Source: Capra hircus | Taxonomy: Eukaryota; Chordata; Mammalia; Artiodactyla; Bovidae | DNA: 64,000 nucleotides | Direction: 5' to 3' | Assembly: GCF_001704415.2 (NCBI RefSeq) | Contig: NC_030824.1 | Coordinates: forward strand, 29,383,022-29,447,021 | Shown here: positions 23,104-35,687 of the stretch, piece after piece | Layout of the letters: the number at the start of each line of letters is the position of its first letter | Numbering within the stretch: the stretch's first letter is position 1 | Program-made: the position numbers and the translations under genes | Notes under the pieces: generated by a model | Told to the model about the DNA's origin: nothing | Database searches by the model: none | Seen by the model: the letters and a program-made list of their open reading frames with translations, nothing else

Positions 23104-25663
23104 CAGGTCAGTTCAGTTCAGTTGCACAGTCAGGTCTGACTCCTTACGACCCTATGGACTGCAGCATGCCAGTCTTCCTTGTTCTATCATCTCCCAGAGC
23201 TTGCTCAAACTCATGTCGATCAAGTCAGGGATACCATCCAATGATTTTGTCCTCTGTCATCCCCTTCTCCTGCCTTCAAACTTTCTGAGCATCAGGGTCT
23301 TTTCTAATGAGTCAGCTCTTCTCATCAGTTGGCTAAGTAATGGAGCTTCAACTTCAGCATCAGTCCTTCTAATGAATATACATGATTGATTTCCTTTAGG
23401 GTTGACTGGTTTGATCTTGCAGTCCAAGGGACTCTCAAGAGTCTTCTTCAACACCACAGTTAAAAAGTATCAATTCTTTGGTGTTCAGCTTTCCTTATGG
23501 TTCAACTCTCACATTCACACATAACTACTGGAAAAACCATAGCTTTGACTAGACAGACCTTTGTTGGCAAACTAATGTCTCTGCTTTTGAATATGCTATC
23601 TAGGTTTCTCGTAGTTTTTCTTCTGAGGAGCAAGCATCTTTTAATTTCATGGCTTCAGACACCATCTGCAGAGATTTTGGAGCCCAAGAAAATACAGTCT
23701 TTCACTGTTTCCATTGTTTCCCCATCTCTTTGCCATGAAGTGATGGACCAGACACCATGTTCTTAGTTTTTTGATTGTATACTTTTAAGCCAGCTTTTTC
23801 ACTCTTCTCTTTCATTTTCATCACGAGGCTTTTTAGTTTTTCTTCACTTTCTGCCATAAGGGTGGCGTCATTTGCATACCTGAGGTTATTGATATTTCTC
23901 CCAGCAATCTTGATTCCAGATTGTGCTTCATCCAGCCTGCATTTTGCATGATGTATTCTGCATATAAGTAAATAAGCAGGGCAACAGTATACAGTATACA
24001 GCCTTGATGTACTCCTTTCCCAATTTGGAACCAGTCCACTGTTCCATGTTCGGTCTGACTGTTCCTTCTTGACCTGCATACAGATTTCTTTGGAGGCAAT
24101 TAAGGTGGTCTGGGATACCCATCTCTGGAAGAAATTTCCAAAGTTTGTTGTAATCTAGACATCTGAGGCTTTGACATACTCAATAAAACCGAAGTAGACA
24201 TTTTTCTTGAACTCTCTTGTGTTTTCTATGATTGAGCAGATGTTGGCAATTTGATCTCTGATTCCTTTGCCTTTTCTACATGCAGCTTGAACATCTGGAA
24301 GTTCTCGGTTCACATACTGTTGAAGCCTAGCTTGGAGAATTTTGAGCATTACTCTGCTAGCGTGTTGCCTTTCTTTGGGATTGGAATAAAAACTGACCTT
24401 CTCCATTCCTGTGGCCACTGCTGAGTTTTCCATATTTGCTGGCATATTGAGTGCAGCACTTTCACAGCATCATCTTTGAGGATTTGAAACAGCTCAACTG
24501 GAATTCCATCACATCCGCTAGCTTTGTTTGTAGTGATGCTTCCTAAGGCCCACTTGACTTTGCATTCCAGTATGTCTGGCTCTAGGTCAGTGATCACACC
24601 ATCGTGATTATCTGGGTCATGAAGATCTTTTCTGTATAGCTCTTCTGTGTATTCCGGCCACCTTTTCTTAATGTCTTCTGCTGCTGTTAGGTCCATATCA
24701 TTTTTGTCCTTAATTGTGCCCATCTTTACATAAAATTTCCCTTGGTATCTCTAATTTTCTTAAAGAGATCTCTAGTCTTTCCCATTCTAGTGTTTCTCTC
24801 TGTTTCTTGGCATTGATCACTGAGGAAGGCTTTCTTATGTCTCCATACTATTTTTTGGAACTCTGCATTCAAATGGGTATATCTTTCCTTTTCTCCTTTG
24901 CCTTTAGCTTCTCTTCTTTTTTCAGCTATTTGTAAGGCCTCCACAGACAATCATTCTGCTTTTCTTGTATTTCTTTGTCTAGGATATGGTCATGATCATG
25001 CCTCCTGTACAATATCATGAACCTCCATTCATAGTTCTTCAGGCACTCTGTCTATCAGATCTAATCCCTTGAATCCATTTGTCACTTCCACTGTATAACT
25101 GTAAGTGGTTTTCCCTGCTTTCTTCAATTTAAGTCTGAGTTTTACAATAAGGAGTTCACGATCTGAGCCACAGTCAGCTCCTGATCTTTTTTTTAACTGA
25201 CTATATAGAGCTTCTCCATGTTTGGCTGCAAAGAATATAATCAATGTGATTTCAGTATTGACCATCTGGTGTGTCCATCTATTGTGTTGTTGGAAGAGGT
25301 TACTATGCAATATTGTTCTTTACAGCATCAGACTCTACTTCCATCACCAGGCATATCCACAACTGAGTATTGTTTTCACTTTGGCTCCATCTCTTCATTC
25401 TTTCTGGTGTTCTTTCTACAATCTCCTCCAGTAGCATATTGGGCACCTACTGACCTGGGGGGTTCATCCTTCAGTGTCTTATCTTTTTGCCTTTTCATAA
25501 TCTGGTTCTTAAGGCAAGAAAACTGAAAGGTTTGCCATTCACTTCTTTAGTGGACCACATTTTGTCAGAACTCACCATGACCCGTCCATTTCGGGTGGCC
25601 CTACATGATGTGGCTTATAGTTTCACTGAGGTTGACAAGGCTGTGATCCATGTGATCAGTTTG
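23104..25663 (-). mobile_element. Inner BovB LINE, internally deleted
   Basis: Antisense BovB with full 3' tail (cagttcagttcagttgcaca), reverse-transcriptase and linker regions, and 5' region ending tgatccatgtgatcagtttg. About at 25295 the order jumps from the linker side (gttgttggaagagg) to a point well upstream (ctatgcaatattg), so several hundred bases of the endonuclease region are deleted. Open pieces such as 24349-24723 encode the linker and early RT region (NKASGCDGIP). Confidence 0.85.
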
Positions 25664-28600
25664 GATATCTCACCAAGTTTGATCAAACTCATGTCCATTG
25701 AGTCGATAATGCCATCCAACCATCTCATCCTCTGTTACCCCCTTCTCCTCTTCTTCTCAATCTTTCCTAGCACTACGGTCTTCTTCAGTGAGTTGACTCT
25801 TCGAATCAGGTAGCCAAAGTATTGGAGATTCAGCTTCAGGATCAGTCCTTACAATGAATATTCAGTGTTGATTTCCTTCAGGATTGACTGGTTTGATCTC
25901 CTTGCTGTCCAAGGGACTCTCAAGAGTCTTCTCCAGCACTATTTGAAAGCATCATTTCTTTAGTTCTTAGCTTTTCATATGATCCAACTCTCAATTCTAT
26001 ACATGACTACTGGAAAAACCACAGCTATGAATACGCTGACCTATGTTGGCAAAGTGATGTCTCTTCTTTTTAATTCACTGTTTACGTTTGTCATTACTTT
26101 TCTTTCAAGGAACAACCGCCATGTAATTTGAGGGCTGCAGTCACCATCTGCAGTGATTTTTGAGTCCAAGAAGATAAAGTTTGCCACTTTTCCCATTTTT
26201 TCTCCTTCTATGTTCCATTAAGTGATTGGACCAGATGCTATGATCTTAATTTCTAGAATGCTGAGTTTTAAACCAGCTTTTTCACTCTCCATTTCACCTT
26301 TATCAAGAAGCTCTTTAGTTCCTCTTTGCTTTCTGCCATTAGGGTGGTGCCATCTGTATATCTGAGGTTATTGATATTTCTCCCCACAATCTTGATTCCA
26401 GTTTGTGATTCATCCTGCCCTGCATTTCACATGTTGTACTTGACATCTAAGTTAAACAAGCAGAGTGACAATATACAGCCTTGACATAATCCTTTCCCAA
26501 TTTTGAACCAGTTTGTTCTTCCATGTCTGGTTATAACTTTTGCTTCTTGACCTGCATGCAGGTTTCTCAAGAGGCAGGTATGGTGGTCTGGTATTCTCAT
26601 CTCCATAAGAATATTCCACAGTTTGTTGTGATCCACACAGTCAAAGGCTTTAGCATAGTAAGTGAAGCAGAAGGAGATGTTTTCTGGAATTCCTTTGCTT
26701 TGTTATGATCCAACTGATGGTGGCAGTTTGGTCTCTGGTTCCTTTACCTTTTCTAAATCCACCTTGTACATCTGGCAGTTCCTGGTTCACGTACCACTAA
26801 AGCCTAGCTTGAGGGATTTTGAGAATTTCCTTGCTAGCATGTGAAATGAGTGCAATTTTGCAATAGTTTGAATATTCTTTGACATTGTCGTTCTTTGGGA
26901 TTGCAATGAAAATTCACCTTTTCCAATCCTGTGACCACTGCTGAGTTCTCCAAATTTGCTGGTATATTGAGTGCAGCACTTTCCCATCATCTTTGAGGTT
27001 TATAAATAGTTCAGGTGGAATCCCATTGCCTCCAATACCTTTGTTTGTAGTAATGCTTCCCAAGGCACACTTGACTTCACACTCCAGGATATCTGACTTT
27101 AGGGGAGTAACCACATAATTGTGGCTATCCAACATCAATAAGACCTTTTTGTACAGTTCTTCTTTGTATTCTTGCCACCTCTTCTTAACCCTTCTGCTTC
27201 TGCTAAGTCCTTAGTGTTTCTATCCTTTACTGTGCTCATCTTTACATGAAATGGTCCCTTGGTATCTCTGATTTTCTTGAAGAGAGCTCTAGTCTTTCCA
27301 TTCCATTGTTCCCCTCTATTTCTTTGCATTGATCACTTAGAAAGCTTTCTTATATCCCTCCTTGCTATTCTTTTGAACTCTGCATTCAAATAGGTGTATT
27401 TTTCCTTTTCTCCATTGTTTTTGTTGCTCTTCTTTTCTTAGCTATTTGTGAGGCCTCCTCAGACAACAATTTTTGACTTGCTGCATTTCTTTTCCTTGGG
27501 GATGGTTTTGATCACCATCTCCTGTGCAATGTTAGAAACCTCCATCTGTAGTTCCTCAGGCATTCTGTCTATCAGATCCAATCCTTTGAGTCTATTTATC
27601 ACTTCCATTGTATAACCATTAGGGATTTGATTTAGGTCATGCCTGAATGGGCTAGTGGTTTTTCCTACTTTCTTTAATTTAAGTCTGAATTTTGCAATGA
27701 GGAGTTCATGATCAGAGTCACAGTCAGCTCTCAGTCTTGCTATTGCTGACTGTATAGATGTTCTCCATCTGTGCTGCAAGGAATATACTCAATCTGATTT
27801 CAATATTGACCATCTGGTGATGTCCATGTGTAGAGTCATTTCTCATGTTTTTGTAAAACTGTGTTTCCTATGACCATTGTGTTCTGTTGACAAAACTTTG
27901 TTAGCCTTTGCCCTGCTTCATTTTGTGTTCCAAGGCAAAACTTACCTGTTAAGCTCCAGGTATCGCTTGACTTCCTACTTTTGCATTCCAATTCCCTATG
28001 ATGAAAAGTACATCTCTTTTTGATGTTAATTCCAGAAGCTTGTACTTCTTTATAGAAGAGTTCTACTTCAGCTTGTTCAGCATTAGTGACTGGGGCATGG
28101 GCTTGGATAACTGTGATGTTGAATGGTTCACTTTGGAAATGAACCAAGATCATTCTGTCATTTTGTACTGAGATTGCACCCAAATACTGCATTTCAGACT
28201 CTTTTGTTGATTGTAAGGGTTACTCCATTTCTTCTAAGTGATTCTTGTCCACAGGAGTAGATATAATGATCATCTGAATTAAATTCACCCATTTCAGTCC
28301 ATTTAGTTCACTGATTCTGAAAATGTTGATCTCCACTCTTATCATGTCCTGTTTGGCTACACTTAACTTAGATTCACAGACCTAACATTCCTGCTTACTG
28401 TGTAATACTGTTCTTTATAGCATCAGACTGTACTTTCAGGATCGGACATCCACAGCTGGGCAGTGTTTCCACTTTGCTTCAGCCTCTTCATTTTTTTCTG
28501 GAGTTATTTCTCCTTTCTTCAGCAGTAAGATATTGGACACTTACCTACCCAAGGGGCTCATGTTTCAGTGTCATATTTTTTTTGCCTTTTCAATCTGTTC

Positions 28601-28925
28601 ATGGTGTTCTCAAGGCATGCATGCTGAGTTGGTTTACCATTCCCTTCTCCAGCGGACCAAGTTTTGTCAGAACTCTGTACCATGTCCTGCCCATCTTGGG
28701 AGGCCCTGCATAGCATGGCTCATAGTTTCATTGAGTACACAAGGCTGTGATCCATGTGATCATTTTTGTTAGTTTTCTGTGACTGTGGCTTTCATTCTGT
28801 CTGCCGTCTGATAGATGAGGAAAAGAGACTTGTGCAAGCTTCCTGATGGGAGGGGCTGGCCATGGGGAAAACCATGCCTCTAAGATGGTAGAGTAGAAGG
28901 ACATGTGCTCCCAAACACATGTGAG

Positions 28926-29187
28926 GGTTAGGGTTAGGGTCACTGATAAAGACCAGAAATGTTCTCAGACAGTAAAGAATCTGCCTGCAATGCAAGATAT
29001 CCAGGTCGGGAAGACCCCCCTGGAGAAGGGAATGGCAGCACACTCCAGTATTCTTGCTTAGAAAACCCTATGGACAGAGGAGCTACGGTCCATGGGGTCT
29101 CAAATAGTTGCACACAACTGAACAACTGTGCATACACACAGAGAAGAAAATTTTATCAATATCTCCTTAGGCATAAGGACTAACTCT
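28926..29187 (+). repeat. Templated insertion tagged with telomere repeats
   Basis: Flanked by the 9-bp direct repeats acatgtgag (28917-28925 and 29188-29196). The insert begins with TTAGGG-type sequence (agggttagggttagggt, 28924-28940). It continues with a near-perfect copy of 30321-30572, including a Bov-tA fragment and non-SINE flanks. There is no poly(A) tail. Confidence 0.85.
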
Positions 29188-29192
29188 ACATG
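28940..29192 (+). repeat. Duplicated 252-bp segment, derived copy
   Basis: Matches 30321-30572 with about four differences, including one extra C in a C-run. It contains a Bov-tA fragment at about 28968-29125 and non-SINE flank such as atcaatatctccttaggc. Confidence 0.92.
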
Positions 29193-29480
29193 TGAGTGTT
29201 TGGGAGTCTCTGGTGGAGGTGTGGGTTGACAGTGGCCTGCTGTGGTGTCAGAGGCACTGGCAGCAGCAGTCTTATAAGGAGTAGCATGTTGGCATAAGTC
29301 TTCTTGGAGGATGTCACCATCAACCTTGCCATAAAGCCTGTAGCCATACCATAGAGATTGCAGGCTCCAGGACTCAGCTACCTCAGGCCAAACTACAGGG
29401 AGGGAGCACAGGCCTACCCATCAGCAGACAATTAAATTAATTATAGACTTAGCCAAAGAGGTTTTTTTTTTTTTTTTTTT

Positions 29481-30320
29481 CAGCCTTTCTGTAAGATGTT
29501 GTGAAAAACCCTACAGAAATTTTTGCCCAACTCAGTACTACGGTTCTTGACCATATCCTGCCAGTATTTCAACAACCTAAACAGAAATTATCTTACACCC
29601 TCCGGATACCTAGTTCTTCATTAATTAAAATAAGGGAATTTGTTATAATAGTCTCCTGGGTATTTTCCAGTTATGAAGTCCTATGTTTCTAAAATAAAGT
29701 AATGGCACAAATACAACTGCTGTGTGTACTGAGCGAATGATTTTGGATGAACTTAGATTATAAAGGGGAAGTTAGTGTTGCTAATGCCATTTTTAAGTAG
29801 CAAAGGAAGACAGAATAAGCATGAAAGGAAAATACAACATTTATTGGTCTCTGCAATGGTAGTTAGTATTATTTTATCCTGTTTAAGTTTTTCTGAAAAA
29901 TTTATCAAGCTTATTATAGGTCTATGAAAAGATGCTTTGCAGTCTGTCTACTATGTTATAGTCTATCATCCACATTCTATAGGCAACAGAATGAAACATG
30001 TAAAGATACCAGGAAGAGAGTATAAATGATCAATTTAACGAATTGCAATATATTGTGGCAGATAATCTAAAAAAGGAAATCCAGTAAATCAAAAAGCACT
30101 TCTAAACTTGTTTGTGGAGGACACAGCAGAACAGCTGGGAGTTGACATTTAGTGAAGAATGAAGATTTCCTGAATGAGGTTATGATAAAATAAAGAAGTA
30201 ATTTCTCACACTGAAATGATGATGGAAGATACCAGAAATCCAAAGAAGTGTCAAACAGAAGTAACTTCAAATAAATATTTTATTAGCATCACTGAACAAG
30301 AGGTGAAAATATCAAGAAGC
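29481..30320. other. Gene-free stretch
   Basis: No gene or named repeat is seen beyond the preceding T-run. Short open frames are ordinary for AT-rich DNA. Confidence 0.5.
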
Positions 30321-30572
30321 TCACTGATAAAGACCAGAAATGTTCTCGGACAGTAAAGAATCTGCCTGCAATGCAAGATATCCAGGTCGGGAAGACCCCC
30401 TGGAGAAGGGAATGGCAGCGCACTCCAGTATTCTTGCTTAGAAAACCCTATGGACAGAGGAGCTACGGTCCATGGGGTCTCAAATATTTGCACACAACTG
30501 AACAACTGTGCATACACACAGAGAAGAAAATTTTATCAATATCTCCTTAGGCATAAGGACTAACTCTACATG
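30321..30572 (+). repeat. Duplicated 252-bp segment, donor copy
   Basis: Source copy of the insert at 28.9 kb. Here the sequence continues smoothly into unrelated DNA on both sides, without telomere repeats or direct repeats. It includes an internally deleted Bov-tA SINE at about 30349-30505. Confidence 0.9.
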
Positions 30573-31525
30573 CAAAATGGCTTCAATGTTATCAGTCAAA
30601 CTAAGTTTAATCACATCAGTGACATTCAATTCAGAGGGGGGCGAAAACTAAAATATTATGAGTTTTTCCCCCTTGGGTCAGTGATACAGTTTTGCAAGAG
30701 TTTATTGTAAGGCTGAGGAAAGACTGCAAATAGCCTGCATTAGTTCTGATGTCGTCTTGTTCATTAATTTCTTCCTGTGTGTAGGAAGCAAAAGTATTGA
30801 TTGTCATTTATGTTCACCATTGAGCTAAAGTTGAGTTTTCATATGTTCCTGTTTCAGATTCATGGGCTAGCCCCAAATAACAAATGATTTTAAAAAATGA
30901 GATTTTTTTGAAAATATGGATCATCTCTGACAGGGTCTTGCAGGTAACAGGAGAGGAAAACAGTTTTCAATGTTCTCATCATCTTTTCTGGCCAGTGGAA
31001 TTGTTTTGTGTTTTTCAGCCTGTCATACTGGAGAGCATATGTAGGCTCTACTTTGGTCTGTTGGTAGATTTCATGTCTTACCAATACAGTGGAAGTTTAT
31101 ACTTTGTCAATTTATACATATCAATTATTCTGAGTGAAAACATGTTTAAAAACATATTTTTAAATAGAATATCCATATATTTGAGAGGAAAGAAGAAAGA
31201 AACACAGAATACCAGCTTGGAGGTTAAAGGTCTTATGGAACAACTGGTCTATACAGTTTATGAAGTTTTTTAGGTACTTTTTTGCAATCTATTTAAGGTA
31301 AGTAGAACATCTCCAGATACAGATGAGAAAAGATAACCTTAGGGACAGGGTATGTCATAACGGTGCAGACAGGTAATTAGCAGCAAGAATTCACTGATAG
31401 GTCCAGATCAGAATTTCCTTGCTTGCACAGTAGAACCAGTGCTTGGTTCCACAGAAACGATATGGACGATTCTGAGCATATTCAAGCTGCCTAGAAAAGT
31501 GGCACGTTCACTGATGTATTCACTC
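30573..31525. other. Gene-free stretch
   Basis: I see no recognisable gene or repeat. The 129-codon open frame at 30884-31273 has no recognisable domain and an unremarkable AT-rich composition. Confidence 0.5.
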
Positions 31526-31529
31526 ATCT

Positions 31530-32074
31530 TGAAGAAGGAATTCACAGGGCCTGGACTCCATCTTAGGCCTATTCATGCTGATCATGCTCAGCCACCTTTC
31601 CAATGGACTCTGAACTTTGTGTTTAGTGCCTATGAAAACAACAAAAGAAGGATAAGACCCCCTGCAGACAGGGGAACCTTGAAGATCATATCTAGGTTAC
31701 TCATTGCCTAAGAGAAAACATACACTAATCACCCCTTCCTCCAGATGGGCCATAAATTTTTCTGTATCAATCAGAGTGTAACCTCGGGTTTATTGATTGG
31801 CTAATTGTTTGACTGTTTGAGCACATGAGCACATAGCACGTGAATGATGGAGTTATTGGGATTGTATTTTCCTTGGTTTATGTAATTCTTAAGTAATTTG
31901 GAGTGGTGAGTTCAGACACGTACACATGGGGTATAAAAGATTTTCACAAATGCTGGTCGGGGTCCTTAGCTAAGAGGAGACTCTGCCTTGGGCCCGCCGG
32001 TGTAATAAACTGCACTCTACTATCTGCAATGTCCTTCTGAGTGAGTTTGTTTCCCAGAATGCGTGGCTACAACA
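31530..32074 (+). mobile_element. Solo ERV LTR
   Basis: A 545-bp unit from TG to CA with a candidate 4-bp duplication atct (31526-31529 and 32075-32078). A TATA box (tataaaa, 31932-31938) lies about 70 bases before AATAAA (32004-32009), and the downstream end includes ccttctgagtgagtttg. The 3' boundary is firmer than the 5' one. No retroviral interior adjoins it. Confidence 0.68.
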
Positions 32075-32079
32075 ATCTA

Positions 32080-33500
32080 GTGATTCAGTGATCATTTTGC
32101 TCAATAAAATAATCATCGTACATTAAACATCACTGTGCTAGGGTTTGTCCGTACAAAAATGTGTAGCCTACAGTCTTACCCTTGGAAAGTTTCCAGCTTC
32201 ACGAAATTTATCTGCTTTGTTTGTAACCAGTAGATTTTTTGTAAATTGTATTTTATTAGTTTAAAGAATAGCTCCACCCTATCTTCACTTGATTCCTGAG
32301 TTCATCTTCCTGAACAGGTAAGGGAAAGATGCTTTGCTTATAATTCATGATTAAAATTTTTCTGCCTTAGATTATCTGTCTCTTACCTTTATACATAAAG
32401 TCAACATAAATTTAAAAGTTTAACAAACTTGGGCCATAATAAATTAGATATTAATTATCATGGTGAATTATGAATATTTATATGTTGCTTAGTGAAGCAA
32501 TCACAATCTATGTCAACAAGGACAAGGGAAAGTTAATGAGCTGAGCAACTGGAAATTAAAAGAGATATAAATTCAAGGAGACAGTCCTTACACCTATGAA
32601 AAGGTAGGAGTAAAGGACATGTGTTAAATATGCTTTCCACTAAAAATATTTCTAGAAAGTATTGATGAAAGGAGAAAATAAAATGAATTAAAACTTGATT
32701 ATTTTTGCTGTTTTTAAACAGGCCATTAAAAAAAAACAGAATTTGAGCTCATACAAGTGAAAGAAACTCAGATGAAGATTTCTACCATTAAAAGGCTGCC
32801 TTTGCTCCAGTGTTTAAAAGTAAATGGAAATTTGCCATCTTGAGATCCTTGGGATTCAGTGGAAAGTTCATTAACTGATACAGATCTTGAGGCTCACATT
32901 CTTGTGAGCACTCCAAGAAAATGATTGAATTCTGGCTCTTTAGTCTTGAACTTGTCTTTCACATTCTTATCACAAGTCTCTTCTGATCAGTTTAATGGAA
33001 TGAGTCCAAGATTAGAGGTTCACTGAATAAGTTAGTTAGTAATATGATAATGTATTTCAAATCCATCACTTTTTTTCCCCAGTCAAATGTTATTTGGAGA
33101 TTGATTTTAGTCATATAGCAAGTGAAATCTACAACATAGAATAATAAAGAAAGAATCTCACAAAATGAATTTCAAAGAACAGGGGAAATATTGTATGGCT
33201 GACATAAAGGAGCTGTTACTTAGGATAAAGTTGTTCTTATGATAAACTAACAGAAAGGATTGTTTAAAATGAATGAGAATCCATTTAAAAATAAAGCATA
33301 TGCATATTATATGAAGTGCGTGGAGCCTACTCTTCCCCAGGGAAAATATTCTGATTATACTTTGGTTTTTAATTATTTTTCAAAAAATAAAAATAGGAAG
33401 ATAAACTGTACTAGTGTCACTGATCTTTGATATAGTGTCTGCATAACATTGAGTTTTAACACTTGTTCTTTTTATTAATTAAGAAATAGAATATTTCCTG
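32080..33500. other. Gene-free stretch
   Basis: Unique AT-rich sequence. I see no gene, tRNA or clear repeat. Confidence 0.5.
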
Positions 33501-33519
33501 CTGCATCAGTAAAAAAGGA

Positions 33520-33930
33520 TGTCACAGTCACCAGCAATTGCAGCCACCACTGAAGGTGAACTGGTGAGCCCTGAGGGGATTCAGGAAGGAAAGAATATCT
33601 GGCTTCCAGCAGCCATCAGACTGCAGCCACTCCCCACAGTGAGCCCTGGGGAAACTCTGGATGTGAAAACACAGGATATTGGCCCCAGATAGCTGAGGTG
33701 CATATCAAAGAAATTATTTCAGTGAGCCCAAACTCCTGCATCTTGCATAGACTTGAGACTGCCTGTCCTTTGCCACAATACTCCCATGTATCCTGGTTTC
33801 CCCCGCCCTACCCTTCACCTCCTCCTCAGAGCAGTTCCTTCAGGATTACTGAAGATAATACTTCACAGAACCAAAGTCCCAGGAATTTCTGCTGAATAAA
33901 CCATAACTGTGAACTTTTAGGTGGTGAATA
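33520..33930 (+). mobile_element. LTR-like sequence
   Basis: A GC-richer block ending in a canonical AATAAA (ctgctgaataaacc near 33888-33901), followed by aactgtgaacttttaggt. It resembles the 3' part of an LTR, but no termini or duplication were found. The open frame at 33698-33895 lies inside it and is not considered real. Confidence 0.4.
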
Positions 33931-35687
33931 TATTTTTTTAGTCTACAGTATCATTGGATAAACACACCAAAACTATTTTGTAATAAGTGTCTCATGATAT
34001 CTGTGCTCCAGCTGACTAAAGATGAAAGGAAACAGTTGCTTTAAGAAATCAGTCTCTTGAAATCCTTTTCCGACTTTGTCCAATTTTCATTGCTCTTGAC
34101 AGCCTCATATTCTTTTTGTGATTGGAGAACAAAGTTGTTGTCTCGTGTCGTCAGACTTGTCTTTTCTATTTTGATTTCTTATTCCCATAGTTTGATTGGT
34201 TAAAAATAAAAACATACAGAGAGAAAGTTATTCTGCAATCTCAAGCTGAAGATTAATTAAGATTTTGTTTATGGTAGTTAACTTTTTATGGATTTGGAAT
34301 TAGGATTATAAAAACGATATTCCTATAATTTATTTGGAAACAACATTTATTGCTTTGTGATTAAAGAAATGTAAAATCTCATTAATTGTATACTTTGGAC
34401 ACAACATTTTAAGCACTATTAAATGTTAAATCAAATAGATATCTCTTTTTGAAGTGTTTTCTTGATTTGGTTATTAATGAATAATCATAAATATTAAATA
34501 ATATAAAAAAGGATAGAAATCTACACAATGTTCTATAATAACCTATATGTGTGAAGACTCTGCAAGAATATATATATATAAAGCTGAATCAACTAGCTGC
34601 ACACCTGAAACTAAGGCAATCAGTTCAGTCTCTCAGTCGTGTCCGACGCTTTGCAACCCCATGAATCGCAGCAGGCCAGGCCTCCCTGACCATCACCATC
34701 CCGCGGAGTTCACTCAGACTCACGTCCATAGAGTCCGTGATGCCATCCAGCCATCTTATCCTCTGTCGTCCCTTTCTCCTCCTTCACCCAATCCCTCCCA
34801 GCATCAGAGTCTTTTCCAATGAGTCAACTCTTTGCCTGAGGTGTCCAAAGTACTGGAGCTTCATCGTTAGTATCATTCCTTCCAAAGAAATCCCAGAGTT
34901 GATCTCCTTCAGAATGGACTGGTTGGATCTCCCTGAAGTCCAAGGGACTCTCAAGAGTCTTCTCCAACACCACAGTTCAAAAGCATCAATTCTTTGGTGC
35001 TCAGCCTTCTTCACAGTCCAACTCTCACATCCATACATGACCACAGGAAAAACCATAGCCTTGACTAGATGGACCTTAGTCGGCAAAGTAATGTCTCTGC
35101 TTTTGAATATACTATCTAGGTTGGTCATAACTTTTCTTCCAAGGACTAAGCGTCTTTTAATTTCATGGCTGCAGTCACCATCTGCAGTGATTCTGGAGCC
35201 CCAAAAATGAAGTCTGACTCTGTTTCTACTGTTTCCCCATCTACTTCCCATGAAGTGATGGGACCGGGTGCCATGATCTTCGTTTTCTGAATGTTGAGCT
35301 TTAAGCCAACTTTTTCACTGTCCTCTTTCACTTTCATCAAGAGGCTTTTTAGCTCCTCTTCACTTTCTGCCATAAGGGTGGTATATCTGCATATCTGGGG
35401 TGATTGATATTTCTCCCAGCAATCTTGATTCCAGCTTGTGTTTCTTCCAGGCCAGCGTTTCTCATGATGTACTCTGCATAGAAGTTAAATAAGCAGAGTG
35501 ACAATATACAGCCTTGACGTACTCCTTTTCCCATTTGGAACCAGTCTGTTGTTCCCTGTTCAGTTGTAACTGTTGCTTCCTGACCTGCATATAGGTTTCT
35601 CAACAGGCAGGTTAGGTGGTCTGGTATTCCCATCTCTTTCAGAATTTTCCACACTTTATTGTGATCCACACAGTGAAAGGCTTTGGC

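Larger units (their letters stand above)
23022..29455 (-). mobile_element. Outer BovB LINE, interrupted and with inverted 5' end
   Basis: The 3' tail (23022-23103) and the body (25664-28880) of one antisense BovB are separated by a second BovB. Before and after the inner copy the target reads tatctcccag and tatctcaccaag, an imperfect duplication at the matching BovB position. The body runs antisense through reverse transcriptase, linker and endonuclease regions to the 5' region. From 28881 the remaining 5' sequence is in sense orientation. The frames are riddled with stops and shifts. The twin-priming interpretation of the inversion rests on recognising the 5' sequence from memory. Confidence 0.75.
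28881..29455 (+). mobile_element. Inverted 5' segment of the outer BovB
   Basis: Without the insertion at 28926-29187 this reads as the extreme BovB 5' region in sense (ggagtctctggtggaggtg, cctcaggccaaactaca, cagggagggagcaca, cccatcagcagacaatt). It stops close to the position where the antisense body begins, as expected for a twin-priming inversion with little loss. A T-run follows at 29462-29480. Confidence 0.6.

Noticed and set aside
23022..29455. Tandem duplication of BovB
   Set aside because: The two antisense copies differ in age and deletions, and the isolated tail at 23022-23103 fits one copy inserted into the other.
30884..31273. 129-codon open frame
   Set aside because: AT-rich, no domain, and not supported by any neighbouring signal.
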